DNA of 64,000 bases from Sphingomonas melonis (GCF_013409985.1 NZ_JACCBY010000005.1:124001-188000); one strand, 5' to 3'. Positions 26,896 to 37,302 are shown, numbered from the stretch's first letter. Program-made: numbers and translations. Notes: generated by a model not told the origin, from the sequence alone.

Positions 26896-27647
26896 TGCGC
26901 AGGTGCTTCCTTCGATTGTGCCGCGGCCGCGCTGGCGGGGGAGACGATGCGCACGTTCGCGCCGGCGGCGGCGCCCGCGGTGTCGACACCCATCGTGCCG
27001 GCCATCTGAACCGCGCGTTGACGGATCGAGTCGGGGACGGCGTCATTCTGTGCGAGCTGCCCGAACAGGCGGCCGGCGAGGTCCTTGCGACCGCTGTCGA
27101 GATAGGCGATCGCGAGCAATTCGCCCGCGCTGCCGAAATAGGCGCTGCCCGGCACCGCCAGCGACCGCAGCCGCTCGATGACGACCTGCGGCTTCAGCGT
27201 ATCGAACTCGGCGGTGGTCTGGCGGATCAGCGCGAGGTCGCGGAACGGCTGCGCGATGCTCTGGTCAGCGGCGATCTTGGCGAAGAGCGCGGCGGCGGCC
27301 TTGTCCTGCTTCTTGCCGAGCAGGATATCCGCCTGCGTCATCAGCGCCAGCGCGCGATAGCCTTCGCGGTTCGAACCCGCGATCGGGGCGAGCATCGTAT
27401 TGGCCTTGTCGGTCTGGCCGGCGCCGAGCGCGTCATAAGCCGCCTGCAATTGCTCGCCCTCGACACCCGCCGCCTCGGTCTGGCGATGCTGCCAGTAGAG
27501 AAAGCCGGCGAAGGCCGCGAGCGCCAGTACGATCGCCGCGATCGTCCAGCGGCCGTAGCGTTCCCAATAGGTCGTCAGCTGATCGCGGCGCAGCTCGTCA
27601 TCGACTTCGCGCAGGAACGCTTCGTTGTTTTGCGGCGTAAGGGCCAA
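26892..27647 (-). CDS. YfgM-like TPR membrane protein
   Basis: The 251-residue protein has a cytoplasmic N-terminus with a helix (EAFLREVDDELRRDQ), one membrane segment (about 34-52), then a periplasmic tetratricopeptide-like helical domain and a low-complexity Ala-rich tail. YfgM in E. coli is an ancillary SecYEG subunit linking the translocon to periplasmic chaperones. Its stop overlaps the bamB ATG (ATGA). The yfgM-bamB-der order supports the assignment. The promoter should lie in 27648-27873, which holds no gene. Confidence 0.85.
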   Translation of the reverse strand: MALTPQNNEAFLREVDDELRRDQLTTYWERYGRWTIAAIVLALAAFAGFLYWQHRQTEAAGVEGEQLQAAYDALGAGQTDKANTMLAPIAGSNREGYRALALMTQADILLGKKQDKAAAALFAKIAADQSIAQPFRDLALIRQTTAEFDTLKPQVVIERLRSLAVPGSAYFGSAGELLAIAYLDSGRKDLAGRLFGQLAQNDAVPDSIRQRAVQMAGTMGVDTAGAAAGANVRIVSPASAAAAQSKEAPAQ

Positions 27648-27873
27648 GGAGGGCTCCGGAACAGACAGAGGAATTCGCGCGCACTCTTAGCGGCGGCGTC
27701 CGTGAAACGAAAGCACGGGAAATGTGGCGCGTTGAGGGCGGCTCCGCCGACCCCCGTCCGCGCCGGCCGCAGCGCTATCGCACAAGGCTGTGGTGATGCG
27801 GCTCGATCGGTTTGCTTGACGCATCGGCCATCCGATCCCCGCATCGGGACATTTGCCGGGGCGGATATCTGTC

Positions 27874-28743
27874 CTACGCCGGATAGATCTGCTCCGGCCC
27901 CGGAAAGCTTCGCGACCGCACCTCGCCGGCATAGGCTTCGGCCGCGGCGGAGATCCGGCCCGCCATGTCGTCGTATCGCTTCACGAAGCGCGCGGTGCGT
28001 TCGAACAGGCCGAGCATGTCCTCCGCCACCAGCACCTGCCCGTCGCATTGCGCCGAGGCGCCGATGCCGATCGTCGGACAGGCGATCTCCTGCGTGATGC
28101 GGATCGCGATCGGCTCCATCACGCCCTCGATCACCACCGCGAACGCGCCGGCATCGGCAATGGCGGTGGCATCGGCGACGATCTTCGCCGCCTCCGCCTC
28201 GCTGCGCCCGCGCGCGCCATAGCCGCCGAGCACGTTGACCGCCTGCGGCGTCAGGCCGACATGGCCCATCACCGGAATGCCGCGCTCGCTGAGGAAGCGC
28301 ACCGTCGGCGCCATCGCCTCGCCGCCTTCCAGCTTCACCGCCGCCGCGCCGGTCTCCTTGAGCAGGAATGCGGCGCTCTCGAACGCCTGCTGCGGCGAGG
28401 CCTCGTAGCTGCCGAACGGCATGTCGATGACCACCACCGCATGATAGCTGCCGCGGACCACCGCCGCGCCATGCGCCGCCATCATCTGCAACGTCACCGG
28501 CACGGTCGACGGCAGGCCGTAGATCACCTGCCCCAGGCTGTCGCCGACCAGCAGCATGTCGCAATGCGGATCGAGCAGCTGCGCGTTGCGCACCGTATAG
28601 GCGGTGAGCATCACCAGGGGTTCGCCGCCGCCCTCCCGGCTCGACTTGCGCTGGCGGATCGCCGGGACGGTCAGCCGCTTGCGCGGTGCCGGAGTGGGAT
28701 TGGCGCGGCTGGTCGCGGTGTCGATGGTGTAGGTCGTGGACAT
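27874..28743 (-). CDS. panB: 3-methyl-2-oxobutanoate hydroxymethyltransferase
   Basis: PanB makes ketopantoate from 2-oxoisovalerate and methylenetetrahydrofolate, the first committed step of pantothenate synthesis. The 289 residues form a TIM barrel with the Mg-binding VGDSLG, PFGSYE, the Lys in [14 protein letters not shown], and IGIGAS motifs. An N-terminal extension of ~25 residues (Thr/Pro-rich) is unusual. panC is not adjacent. It reads on the same strand as yfgM but is 226 bp upstream of it. Confidence 0.95.
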   Translation of the reverse strand: MSTTYTIDTATSRANPTPAPRKRLTVPAIRQRKSSREGGGEPLVMLTAYTVRNAQLLDPHCDMLLVGDSLGQVIYGLPSTVPVTLQMMAAHGAAVVRGSYHAVVVIDMPFGSYEASPQQAFESAAFLLKETGAAAVKLEGGEAMAPTVRFLSERGIPVMGHVGLTPQAVNVLGGYGARGRSEAEAAKIVADATAIADAGAFAVVIEGVMEPIAIRITQEIACPTIGIGASAQCDGQVLVAEDMLGLFERTARFVKRYDDMAGRISAAAEAYAGEVRSRSFPGPEQIYPA

Positions 28744-28856
28744 GCGCAGCCTCTACCGCGCGGTGGAGGCGCGATCCAGAGCCATGCCGAGCGGCGTCAC
28801 AGCCGGCTGATCGCCGCCGCGCCCCCTCCCCCGCCATGGAGAGAGCGGACCGCACG

Positions 28857-29204
28857 CTACCCCAACGCCGTCTCCCACTCCGCCGGCTTGAACCCGACGA
28901 GCAGCGTTTCCCCTGCCTCGACGACCGGCCGCTTGATCATCGACGGCTGCGCGCACATCAGCGCCACCGCACGTTCAGCATCCAGCCCGGCCTTGTCTGC
29001 GTCCGGCAGCTTGCGGAACGTCGTCCCCGCCCGGTTGAGCACCACCTCCCAGCCGAGCCGCGCGACCCAGCCCTCCAGCAGCGCCCGGTCGACACCCTGC
29101 GTCTTGTAATCATGAAAATCGTAGGCGATCCCCGCCGCGTCGAGCCACGCGCGCGCCTTCTTCACCGTGTCGCAATTGCGGATGCCATAGAGTGTCAACG
29201 TCAT
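28857..29204 (-). CDS. ArsC/Spx-family (YffB-type) protein
   Basis: The 115-residue thioredoxin-fold protein starts TLYGIRNCDTVKKARAWL, with Cys11 in the N-C-D-T-x-K-K-A context typical of YffB-type ArsC homologues, and ends with the IKRPVVEAG segment that recognises glutathione or the partner. True arsenate reductases carry CxxxxR; YffB-type proteins do not reduce arsenate well and their role is uncertain, so no function is asserted. The start at 29204 is chosen because the thioredoxin strand begins at residue 2; the frame is open upstream through repeat DNA. Confidence 0.8.
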   Translation of the reverse strand: MTLTLYGIRNCDTVKKARAWLDAAGIAYDFHDYKTQGVDRALLEGWVARLGWEVVLNRAGTTFRKLPDADKAGLDAERAVALMCAQPSMIKRPVVEAGETLLVGFKPAEWETALG

Positions 29205-29300
29205 GCCGCGCCCCTTACCATGCCGCGAACAAGACGCCACGCACACGCTCACGCGCGCAATCGTCCTCCGGCGAATGCGTGGCCCCGGCGACGGCGCAAC

Positions 29301-29747
29301 CAAGGTCGGCACGCACCATCCGCGTCCCGCATCCATGGATCCCGGCCTCCGCCGGGATGACGACGGATGGGGCCATCCCTCATCACAAGCGTCATCCCCG
29401 CGCAGGCGGGGATCCATAACCGCAGACCTAACGGCTCCATCCCGACACCGGCGCGCCCGAATCCCCGCCTGCGCGGGGATGACGAAGAGCGGCAAAATGC
29501 GCGCATGACCCACCGCACCGCCTCAGGATCATCGGGTCGAGCCGCGCCATCCCCGTCGTCATCCCCCTCGTCATCCCGGCGAACGCCGGGACCCATGGAC
29601 ACGACGCAATCAGGGTTGGCACGCACCATTGGCGCCTCGCATCCATGGGTGCCGGCCTCCGCCGGCATGACGACGGAGGGGGACCTTTCCCGCACTACAG
29701 ACTGTCATCCCCCGTAGGCGGCAATCCATGGCCGCAGACCTTACGGC
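29301..29747. repeat. Cluster of hairpin repeats with a duplicated composite unit
   Basis: The gap 29205-29935 (731 bp) holds no gene. Several GTCATCCC-type hairpins are packed here (GATCCCGGCCTCCGCCGGGAT, split by its loop; CCCCGCGCAGGCGGGG; CCCCGCCTGCGCGGGG; CCCGGCGAACGCCGGG). Two composite units, 29301 on and 29611 on, match at constant offset 310 for about 70 bp and again further on, with a compensated base pair in one stem. Confidence 0.8.
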
Positions 29748-29935
29748 GTCATCCCGGTACCCGCGCATGTCGATCCCGCCCAATGCGTCACCCACGACGA
29801 CCTCGACACAGCGCAGGGCGAAGAGTCGAGAACCGGATCAGCCTCATGCTCCCCGCGCCAACCCCGCCGGATCATCCCCCCGGCCCGCTCGTTGCACGGG
29901 TAGAACCCGCCTCTCATCACGGCTACCACCTCTCC

Positions 29936-31981
29936 ATGACCGACGCCTTCCACTCGATCCACCGCCACCAGCTTGCCCGCGTCGCCGCCGCGACGCCGCT
30001 CGCCAGCGTCGGCGATGTCGCCGCCAACGTCGAAGCGACCGTCGCCATGGCGACAGAGGCCGCACGCCGCGGCGTCGATCTCGTCGTCTTTCCGGAGCTC
30101 AACCTCACCTCCTACGCGATCGACGATCTCCACCTGCAATCGGCGCAACAGCGCGCCAGCGAAGCCGCGGTCCTGGCGGTCGCCGCACAGACCGCCGGCC
30201 TCGCGCCGCTGCTGCTCGTCGGCGCCGCGCTGGTCCGCAACGGCCGGCTCTACAACAGCGCGGTCGCGCTCCACCGCGGCCGTATCCTCGGCGTCGTGCC
30301 CAAGACCTTCCTGCCCAATTACCGCGAATACTACGAGAAGCGCTGGTTCGCCTCGGGCCTTGGCCTCCACAGCCTGACCATCCGCCTCGGCGAGGACGAC
30401 GTGCCGTTCGGCACCGACCTGCTCTTCGCCGCCGAGGATCTGCCCGGCTTCGTCATCCATGCCGAGATCTGCGAGGATTATTGGGCGCCGACCCCGCCGT
30501 CGACTGCCGGCGCGCTCGCGGGCGCGACGATCTGCTGCAATCTCAGCGCCTCCAACATCGTCATCGGCAAGGGGCGCGAGCGGATGCTGCTCGCCGCCGC
30601 GCAATCGGCGCGCACGTCCTCGGCCTATATCTATTCGGCCGCCGGCCCCGGCGAGAGCACCACCGATCTTGCCTGGGACGGCCAGGGCTTCGTCTACGAA
30701 TGCGGCGACCTGCTGGTCGAGTCGAAGCGCTTCGTGCAGGCACCCGAACTCGCCGTCACCGATGTCGATCTCGAACGGATCGTGCAGGAGCGGCTGCGCA
30801 ACGGCACGTTCAACGACTCGGCGATCGCCGCCGGCCATCCCGAGACGCGCTTTCGCCGTATCGGCTTCACGCATCAGCCGAGCCTGACCGATATCGGCCT
30901 CGACCGGCCGATCCGCCGCTTTCCCTTCGTCCCCAACGATCCCGGCCGCCGCGACGAGGATTGCTACGAAGCCTTCAATATCCAGGTCGAGGCGCTCTCG
31001 AAGCGGCTCGCCGCCACCAGGTCAAAGACGCTTATCATCGGCGTGTCCGGCGGCCTCGACTCGACGCATGCGTTGATCGTCGCGGCCAAGGCGATGGACC
31101 GGCTCGGCCGGCCGCGCGCCGATATCCTCGGCTTCACCATGCCCGGCTTCGCCACCGGCGACGCCACCAAGGGCAATGCCTGGGCGCTGATGCGCGCGCT
31201 CGGCTGCACCGCCGACGAGATCGATATCCGCCCCGCCGCACGGCAGATGCTCGCCGACATGGGCCACCCCTTCGCACGGGGCGAGGCGGTGTACGACGTC
31301 ACCTTCGAGAATGTGCAGGCCGGCCTGCGCACCGACTACCTCTTCCGCCTCGCCAACCAGCGTGGCGGCATCGTGCTCGGCACCGGCGATCTCAGCGAGC
31401 TGGCGCTGGGCTGGTGCACTTATGGCGTCGGCGACCAGATGAGCCATTATGCCGTCAACAGCGGCGTGCCCAAGACGCTGATCCAGTTCCTGATCCGCTG
31501 GTGCATCCGCACCGGCCAATATGACGAGGCCACCAACCAGGTGCTCTCGACGATCCTCAGCCAGGAGATCTCGCCCGAGTTGGTCCCCGCCGATGCCGAT
31601 GGCGCAATGCAGAGCACCGAGTCGATGATCGGCCCCTATCCGCTGAACGACTTCTTCGCGCATTACATCGTCCGCCACGGCCTCGCGCCATCGAAGGTCG
31701 CCTTCCTCGCCTGGCACGCGTGGCGCGACAAGGATGCCGGCCACTGGCCGGCGGACTTCCCCGCCGAGGCGCGCACCGCCTACGACCTGCCGACGATCAA
31801 GCATTGGCTCGAACGGTTCGTCGTACGTTTCTTCCAGCTCAGCCAGTTCAAACGCTCCGCCATCCCAAACGGGCCGAAGGTCTCGGGCGGCGGCGCATTG
31901 AGCCCGCGCGGCGACTGGCGGGCGCCTTCGGACGGCACGGCGGCCGTATGGCTCGACGAGTTGCGCCGAAACGTTCCGTAG
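29936..31981 (+). CDS. nadE: Glutamine-dependent NAD+ synthetase
   Basis: The enzyme amidates deamido-NAD using ammonia from glutamine. The 681-residue two-domain protein matches the large actinobacterial/eukaryotic-type enzyme: an N-terminal nitrilase-like glutaminase with the triad Glu54 (FPELNLTSY), Lys123 (PKTFLPNY) and Cys179 (EICEDYW), and a C-terminal synthetase with PP-loop SGGLDS (371-376). The start at 29936 precedes the first strand; the frame is open upstream through the repeats. It stands just upstream of the inositol operon (42 bp), but coregulation is not evident. Confidence 0.94.
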   Translation: MTDAFHSIHRHQLARVAAATPLASVGDVAANVEATVAMATEAARRGVDLVVFPELNLTSYAIDDLHLQSAQQRASEAAVLAVAAQTAGLAPLLLVGAALVRNGRLYNSAVALHRGRILGVVPKTFLPNYREYYEKRWFASGLGLHSLTIRLGEDDVPFGTDLLFAAEDLPGFVIHAEICEDYWAPTPPSTAGALAGATICCNLSASNIVIGKGRERMLLAAAQSARTSSAYIYSAAGPGESTTDLAWDGQGFVYECGDLLVESKRFVQAPELAVTDVDLERIVQERLRNGTFNDSAIAAGHPETRFRRIGFTHQPSLTDIGLDRPIRRFPFVPNDPGRRDEDCYEAFNIQVEALSKRLAATRSKTLIIGVSGGLDSTHALIVAAKAMDRLGRPRADILGFTMPGFATGDATKGNAWALMRALGCTADEIDIRPAARQMLADMGHPFARGEAVYDVTFENVQAGLRTDYLFRLANQRGGIVLGTGDLSELALGWCTYGVGDQMSHYAVNSGVPKTLIQFLIRWCIRTGQYDEATNQVLSTILSQEISPELVPADADGAMQSTESMIGPYPLNDFFAHYIVRHGLAPSKVAFLAWHAWRDKDAGHWPADFPAEARTAYDLPTIKHWLERFVVRFFQLSQFKRSAIPNGPKVSGGGALSPRGDWRAPSDGTAAVWLDELRRNVP

Positions 31982-32023
31982 AATCTTGCCTTTATAAGGG
32001 CGGGGGCGCATTATGAAGATCTG

Positions 32024-32884
32024 ATGACACCGCCTCCCCGGGATGGCTCGCGCGATCGCCGGATCGAGGACCCATCCAATCTTTACCTGATTCATCCCGC
32101 GTCGCACGCCTTGCTGCCTCTTGCCCTGCGACATGGCGTGTCCGCCAATACGGTGTCGTTGATCGGGCTCGGCTGCGGCACGGTCGCCGCGATCGCCTAT
32201 GCACATTGGACCAATCCCGCGATGGCGGTGGTCGGGCTGATCTTCTCGGTCGCCTGGCTGATCGCCGACGGACTCGACGGCATGATCGCGCGCGCGACCA
32301 AGACCGCGAGCGCGCTCGGCCGCACGCTCGACGGGCTGTGCGACCATGGCGTGTTCGCGCTGATCTATATCGCGCTGGCCTGGACGATCGGCACCACGGG
32401 CGGCTGGGTTCTCGCGATCGCCGCCGCCGGCTGCCACGCCGTCCAGTCGAGCCTCTACGAAGGCGAGCGCGCGCGCTTCCACCGCCGCATGCGCGGACAA
32501 CCGCTCACCGCCGTGCCGGTGCCGACGGGCATGTTCCTCGTCCGCCTCTACGACAGCGTCGCCGGCTCGGTCGATCGCATCTCGATGCCGTTCGAGCGCC
32601 GCTTCGGCGCTGCCGAGGATCAGGGTGCCTTCGCCGCGGCCTATGCCGCCGCCGCCGTGCCGGTGATGCGGCTGCAGTCGCTGCTCACCGCCAACGTGCG
32701 CGTCTGGGCGGTCTGCCTCGCCTGCCTGCTCGGCAGCCCACGCATCTTCTTCTGGTTCGAGATCGTCCCGCTGACGCTGATCTGCGCGGTCGGTCTCTAC
32801 CGTCACCGGCGCGTCGAGCGCCGCTTCGTTCACGGCGCCACGCCGCAGTCCATTCTTTATCCAAGCGAACAGGGTCATTCATGA
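32024..32884 (+). CDS. CDP-alcohol phosphotransferase, first gene of inositol operon
   Basis: The 286-residue polytopic membrane protein has the CDP-alcohol phosphotransferase signature D82-x2-D85-G-x2-A-R ... G99-x3-D103-x3-D107, with an unusually long C-terminal part and about five or six membrane helices. The next two genes (overlapping by 4 and 1 bases) make inositol-1-phosphate and probably CDP-inositol. So this enzyme probably transfers phosphoinositol from CDP-inositol to a second alcohol, as in di-myo-inositol-phosphate synthesis, or joins inositol phosphate to a lipid. The acceptor is unknown. A classical PgsA/PssA role is less likely from the context. Confidence 0.8.
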   Translation: MTPPPRDGSRDRRIEDPSNLYLIHPASHALLPLALRHGVSANTVSLIGLGCGTVAAIAYAHWTNPAMAVVGLIFSVAWLIADGLDGMIARATKTASALGRTLDGLCDHGVFALIYIALAWTIGTTGGWVLAIAAAGCHAVQSSLYEGERARFHRRMRGQPLTAVPVPTGMFLVRLYDSVAGSVDRISMPFERRFGAAEDQGAFAAAYAAAAVPVMRLQSLLTANVRVWAVCLACLLGSPRIFFWFEIVPLTLICAVGLYRHRRVERRFVHGATPQSILYPSEQGHS

Positions 32885-33972
32885 AGAGCATCAACATCGC
32901 CATCGTTGGCATCGGCAACTGCGCGAGCTCGCTCGTCCAGGGGCTGGAGCATTATCGCGAAGGCGCCAACGATCTCGTCGGGCTGATGCATTGGGAACTC
33001 GGCGGCTATAAGCCCTCCGACATCAAGGTCGTCGCCGCCTGGGACGTCGATGCGCGCAAGGTCGGCAAGGATGTCGCCGAGGCGATCTTCGCCAAGCCGA
33101 ATTGCACCGCCGTCTTCGCCGCCAACGTGCCGGCGACCGGCGCGGTCGTGAAGATGGGCGCGGTGCTCGACGGCGTTGCCGACCATATGGCCGACTATAA
33201 GGACGACCGCACCTTCATCGTCGCCAACGATACCCAGCCGACCAAGGCCGAGATCGTTGCCGAGCTGAAGGCGAGCGGCACCGACGTGCTGATGAACTAC
33301 CTGCCGGTCGGCAGCCAGCAGGCGACCGAATTCTACGCCGAATGCGCACTCGAAGCCGGTGTCGCCTTCGTCAACAACATTCCCGTCTTCATCGCGTCGA
33401 ACCCCGAATGGGCGAAGAAGTTCGAGGATGCCGGCGTGGCGATCATCGGTGACGACATCAAGGCGCAGCTCGGCGCGACCATCGTCCACCGCGTGCTGAC
33501 CGACCTGTTCGCCAAGCGCGGCGTCAAGCTCGACCGGACCTACCAGCTCAACACCGGCGGCAACACCGACTTCCTCAACATGTCGAACCACCGCCGGCTC
33601 GAGTCGAAGAAGATCTCGAAGACCGAGGCGGTCCAGTCGGTCGCGGCCGAGCGGCTCGACGACGACAACGTCCACATCGGCCCGTCGGACTATGTGCCGT
33701 GGCAGAACGACAACAAGGTCTGCTTCCTGCGCATGGAGGGCCAGCTGTTCGGCGGCGTGCCGATGAACCTCGAACTGCGCCTGTCGGTCGAGGATTCGCC
33801 CAATTCGGCCGGCGTCGCGATCGACATGATCCGCTGCGCCGCGATCGCGAAGGATCGCGGCATCGGCGGCGTCATCGATCCCGCCTCGGCCTATTTCTGT
33901 AAGCATCCGCGCACCCAGATGACCGACGACCTCGCGCAGATCGCGGTCGAAGAGTTCATCAAGGCCGCCTGA
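32881..33972 (+). CDS. ino1: Myo-inositol-1-phosphate synthase
   Basis: MIPS converts glucose-6-phosphate to L-myo-inositol-1-phosphate using NAD. The 363-residue product is of the short prokaryotic type: the N-terminal Rossmann motif AIVGIGNCASSLVQG, VANDTQPTK, NYLPVGSQQATEFYAE, GDDIKAQLGATIVHRVL (catalytic Lys), QLNTGGNTDFLNM and the SDYVP region. It overlaps the upstream gene's stop (ATGA) and its own stop overlaps the next start. The three genes form one unit. Inositol synthesis is uncommon in alphaproteobacteria, and finding it coupled to a CDP-alcohol enzyme points to inositol-containing lipids or compatible solutes. Confidence 0.93.
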   Translation: MKSINIAIVGIGNCASSLVQGLEHYREGANDLVGLMHWELGGYKPSDIKVVAAWDVDARKVGKDVAEAIFAKPNCTAVFAANVPATGAVVKMGAVLDGVADHMADYKDDRTFIVANDTQPTKAEIVAELKASGTDVLMNYLPVGSQQATEFYAECALEAGVAFVNNIPVFIASNPEWAKKFEDAGVAIIGDDIKAQLGATIVHRVLTDLFAKRGVKLDRTYQLNTGGNTDFLNMSNHRRLESKKISKTEAVQSVAAERLDDDNVHIGPSDYVPWQNDNKVCFLRMEGQLFGGVPMNLELRLSVEDSPNSAGVAIDMIRCAAIAKDRGIGGVIDPASAYFCKHPRTQMTDDLAQIAVEEFIKAA

Positions 33973-34676
33973 TGATCACCACGGGCCTGCTGCTCGCCGC
34001 CGGACAGGGCAGCCGGCTCCGTTCGGTCACGCCGTTCAAGCCGCTCTGCCCGGTGGCAGGGCGCGCCCTGATCGACCATGCGCTCGACGGCATGGCGGCG
34101 GCGGGCCTGTCCCGCGCGATCGTGTCGCTGGGCTATGGCGCCGACGCGATCGCCGCCCATCTCGCCGGCCGGCAATGGCCGCTCGAGGTGGTGACGGTGA
34201 TGACCGACTATCACCAGCCCAACGGCGTCTCCGCGCTGGCGGCGCGCGCGCTCGTCGGCGCGGAGGGCGCGGTGCTCGCGATGTGCGACCATCTCGTCCA
34301 GCCACGCCACTATCGCCGGCTTGCCAAGGCCGGGGCCGGCGTCGGCCTGCGCCTCGGCATCGACCGGCGCCTCGGCCACCCCTGGGTCGACCCGCTCGAC
34401 GTCACCTGCGTCGCGACGCGCGGTGACGCGATCGTCGGCATCGGCAAGGGCCTCGAACCACACGATTGCTACGACACCGGCATCTTCGCGGTCTCGCAGC
34501 GCTTCTTCGCCGTGCTGGCAACGCTCGACAGCCCCTCGCTCACCGAAGGCGTCCGGCTGCTCGCCGCCGAAGGCAATGCGAAGATCGTCGATTGCAGCGA
34601 TCTCGACTGGCTCGACGTCGACGACGCCCCCGCCTTCGCCCATGCCGAAGGCTGGATGACCAAGCTGGCGGCGTGA
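33972..34676 (+). CDS. Inositol-1-phosphate cytidylyltransferase-like nucleotidyltransferase
   Basis: The 234-residue MobA-like nucleotidyltransferase starts LLLAAGQGSRL, then PFKPLCPVAGRALIDHAL, with YHQPNGVSAL in the position where CTP:inositol-1-phosphate cytidylyltransferases have an N-G-x-S motif, and MCDHLVQP in the metal site. In thermophiles this enzyme activates inositol-1-phosphate to CDP-inositol and is often fused to a CDP-alcohol phosphotransferase; here the two are separate genes of one operon. The start overlaps the ino1 stop. Sugar-nucleotide synthesis is the alternative, but the operon makes the inositol role much the better guess. Confidence 0.75.
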   Translation: MITTGLLLAAGQGSRLRSVTPFKPLCPVAGRALIDHALDGMAAAGLSRAIVSLGYGADAIAAHLAGRQWPLEVVTVMTDYHQPNGVSALAARALVGAEGAVLAMCDHLVQPRHYRRLAKAGAGVGLRLGIDRRLGHPWVDPLDVTCVATRGDAIVGIGKGLEPHDCYDTGIFAVSQRFFAVLATLDSPSLTEGVRLLAAEGNAKIVDCSDLDWLDVDDAPAFAHAEGWMTKLAA

Positions 34677-34909
34677 CATAACCCCGCCCGGCTTGGGCAG
34701 GGCAATCGCATCTTCCGTGGTGTGGAAGCGCAGCCCCGTCGAAGGACGAGGTCATGCCGCAGCGCGTATCGGTCCGCCCTCCCGCTTACCCCGAGGCGAC
34801 ACATCGCGCTTTCCCTCCGATCCGACTGCCTTTCTGTCGAAGTTACTGGCATTTCGGATGAAATCTCGATTTGGTTCTAACACTCCGTCAACTTTGACCG
34901 ACTATTCCC

Positions 34910-37273
34910 GTGAGTGTGAACCCAGACTCCCCGACTACCTCGGACCCCGGTGCCATCCGCTTTTCGCAGCTGCTGGGGTTCCGCGACGGCGCTGACGCCG
35001 CGCATTGGGCGCGCATCCGCTCGACGCAGCTGGACGCCGGCCGCCAGCTCGCGCTGGTGCTGCTCTGCGCCAACCTGATCGGCGCGGCGACGACGGTGTC
35101 GCTGTTCGCCTCGCAGGTGTCCGCGCTGTGGCTGGGCGGCTGGGCGGCGCTGGTCGTCGTGGTCGCGGTGACGGTGGCGGCCCGTCGCCTCCGCAGCCGC
35201 CATCGCGACGGCGGCTATGCCACCCAGGCCGATCTGCGCGCCACCGCGGGCGAGGGGCTGGCGCTCGCCATTGCCTGGTCGGTGCCCTGCCTCGTGTTCA
35301 ACACCGATCCCGGATCGAACAGCGCCTATGTGCTGTGGATGATCCTGTCGGTGCTGATGACCGCCGGCGCGGTGGCGATGGCGCCCCTGGCGCTCGCCAC
35401 CATCGCCTTCGTCGGCGGGCTCGGCCTGTCGGTGACGATCAAGCTGATCGTGATCGGCAGCTATGCCGCCGCCTGCGCGACGTCGATCTTCACCGTGATG
35501 CTCATCGTCGTCTGCCTCAACCGCGCCCGCTCGCTGGTGGTGATCCGCGCCAGCCAGATCGCGCTCGCCGAGCGGGACGAGACGGTCAGCCTGCTGCTGC
35601 GCGAGTTCGAGGAAACCAGTGCCGACTGGCTGTGGGAAACCGATGCCGCCCGCCGCGTCGTCAAGGCCTCGCCCCGCTTCGCTTATGCCTGCGGTCTCGA
35701 TCCGGTGACGATCGAGGGCATGCCGTTCCTGCAGGTACTCGCCGGCAAGACGTGGGAGACGGGTGAGTTCACCCCGGGCCTGCGCAATCTCGCCGACAAG
35801 CTGAAGACGCGCGACAGCTTCCGCGACCTGCGCCTGTCGCTCACCGTCGATGGCGAGGAGCGCTGGTGGGAGCTCGCCGCCAGCCCGCGGTTCGACGACA
35901 ACGGCGCCTTCTGCGGCTTTCGCGGCGTCGGCTCGGACGTGACCGAACAGCGCGCCTCGGCGGACAAGATCAACCGGATGGCGCGCTTCGACACGCTGAC
36001 CGGCCTGCCCAACCGGCTGATGGTCAACGAGACGCTGGCGCGAGCGATGGCGGAGGCGGACAAATGGGGCGGCCGCTGCGCGTTCATGATGATCGACCTC
36101 GACCGGTTCAAGGCGGTCAACGACACGCTCGGCCACCCCATCGGCGACCGCCTGCTCAGCCGCGTCGCCGAGCGGCTCGGCCAGCTGATGAGCGACAACG
36201 AGACCTGCGGGCGACTGGGTGGCGATGAGTTCGCCGTGGTGATGCGCGACGCCACCAACAGCAGCGCGGTCGAGGCGCTGGCACAGCGGATCATCGAAAC
36301 GCTCTCGCGCCCTTATGAGGTCGACGCCAACACGCTCTACATCGGCGCCTCGGTCGGCCTCGCGATCGGGCCGCGCGACGGCCGCACCGCGGAGATGCTG
36401 ATCCGCTCCGCCGATCTCGCGCTCTACCGCGCCAAGGATGCCGGCCGCGGTGTCTACCACGCCTACGAGCCCGAGCTGCACGTCCAGGCGGAGGAGCGCC
36501 GCGTGCTCGAAATGGCGCTGCGCCAGGCGCTCGACAAAGGCGAGATGCACCTGCAATACCAGCCCGTCGTCGATGCCGCGAGCGGCAGCCTGACGGGGTT
36601 CGAGGCGCTGCTGCGCTGGCACAGCCCGCAGTTCGGCGACGTCTCGCCCGCCAAGTTCATTCCGCTCGCCGAAGAGGCACGGCTGATCCAGCCGATCGGC
36701 GAATGGGTGCTGCGTACCGCCTGCGCCGAGGCGGCGCGCTGGCCGTCGCATACCCGGATCGCGGTCAACGTCTCCGCCGACCAGTTGCAGAACCCCGGCT
36801 TCGTCGCCGTGGTCACGTCGGCACTGACCGACTCCGGGCTGTCGGTCGAACGGCTCGAGCTGGAGGTCACCGAAAGCGTCTTCATGCACGAGGGGCTTGG
36901 CGCCACCAAGGTGCTCGAACGCATCCTCGACCTGGGCGTGCGGCTCAGCCTCGACGATTTCGGTACCGGCTATTCGTCGCTCGGCTATCTCTCGCGCACG
37001 CGCTTCTCGTCGATCAAGATCGACCGCAGCTTCGTCCAGGGCGCGTCGCGCGGCGTCAAGGAAGCCATCGCGATCATCCGCGCGGTCGTCGCGCTCGCGC
37101 AAAGCCTCGGCATGGCCACGACCGCCGAGGGGGTGGAAACCGAGGCGGAGCATCGCATGGTGCAAGACCTCGGCTGCACCAAGGTGCAAGGCTTCTATTT
37201 TGGCCGCCCGTTGCCGGTCGAGGAAGCGCGCGGTGTGGCGAGCCGCCGTTGGGACGCCACCGTCGCCGCGTAA
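34910..37273 (+). CDS. Membrane diguanylate cyclase/phosphodiesterase (PAS-GGDEF-EAL)
   Basis: The 787-residue protein comprises a membrane part with about five helices (about 45-205), a PAS domain (about 220-350, SADWLWETD start), a GGDEF domain with intact RLGGDEFAVV, and an EAL domain with FEALLRW, DDFGTGYSSLGYL and TAEGVETEAE, all key residues present. It could both make and degrade cyclic di-GMP. The start is GTG (34910-34912). The adjacent intergenic 34677-34909 shows no gene. No GGDEF inhibitory site (RxxD) is obvious upstream of the active loop. Confidence 0.92.
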   Translation: MSVNPDSPTTSDPGAIRFSQLLGFRDGADAAHWARIRSTQLDAGRQLALVLLCANLIGAATTVSLFASQVSALWLGGWAALVVVVAVTVAARRLRSRHRDGGYATQADLRATAGEGLALAIAWSVPCLVFNTDPGSNSAYVLWMILSVLMTAGAVAMAPLALATIAFVGGLGLSVTIKLIVIGSYAAACATSIFTVMLIVVCLNRARSLVVIRASQIALAERDETVSLLLREFEETSADWLWETDAARRVVKASPRFAYACGLDPVTIEGMPFLQVLAGKTWETGEFTPGLRNLADKLKTRDSFRDLRLSLTVDGEERWWELAASPRFDDNGAFCGFRGVGSDVTEQRASADKINRMARFDTLTGLPNRLMVNETLARAMAEADKWGGRCAFMMIDLDRFKAVNDTLGHPIGDRLLSRVAERLGQLMSDNETCGRLGGDEFAVVMRDATNSSAVEALAQRIIETLSRPYEVDANTLYIGASVGLAIGPRDGRTAEMLIRSADLALYRAKDAGRGVYHAYEPELHVQAEERRVLEMALRQALDKGEMHLQYQPVVDAASGSLTGFEALLRWHSPQFGDVSPAKFIPLAEEARLIQPIGEWVLRTACAEAARWPSHTRIAVNVSADQLQNPGFVAVVTSALTDSGLSVERLELEVTESVFMHEGLGATKVLERILDLGVRLSLDDFGTGYSSLGYLSRTRFSSIKIDRSFVQGASRGVKEAIAIIRAVVALAQSLGMATTAEGVETEAEHRMVQDLGCTKVQGFYFGRPLPVEEARGVASRRWDATVAA

Positions 37274-37302
37274 CGCCTTGTGTCGCGCGGCGAGGGATCA
37301 CC

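Noticed and set aside
29301..29747. CRISPR array
   Set aside because: The repeats are hairpins of variable spacing and are not regularly spaced with unique spacers; no cas genes nearby.
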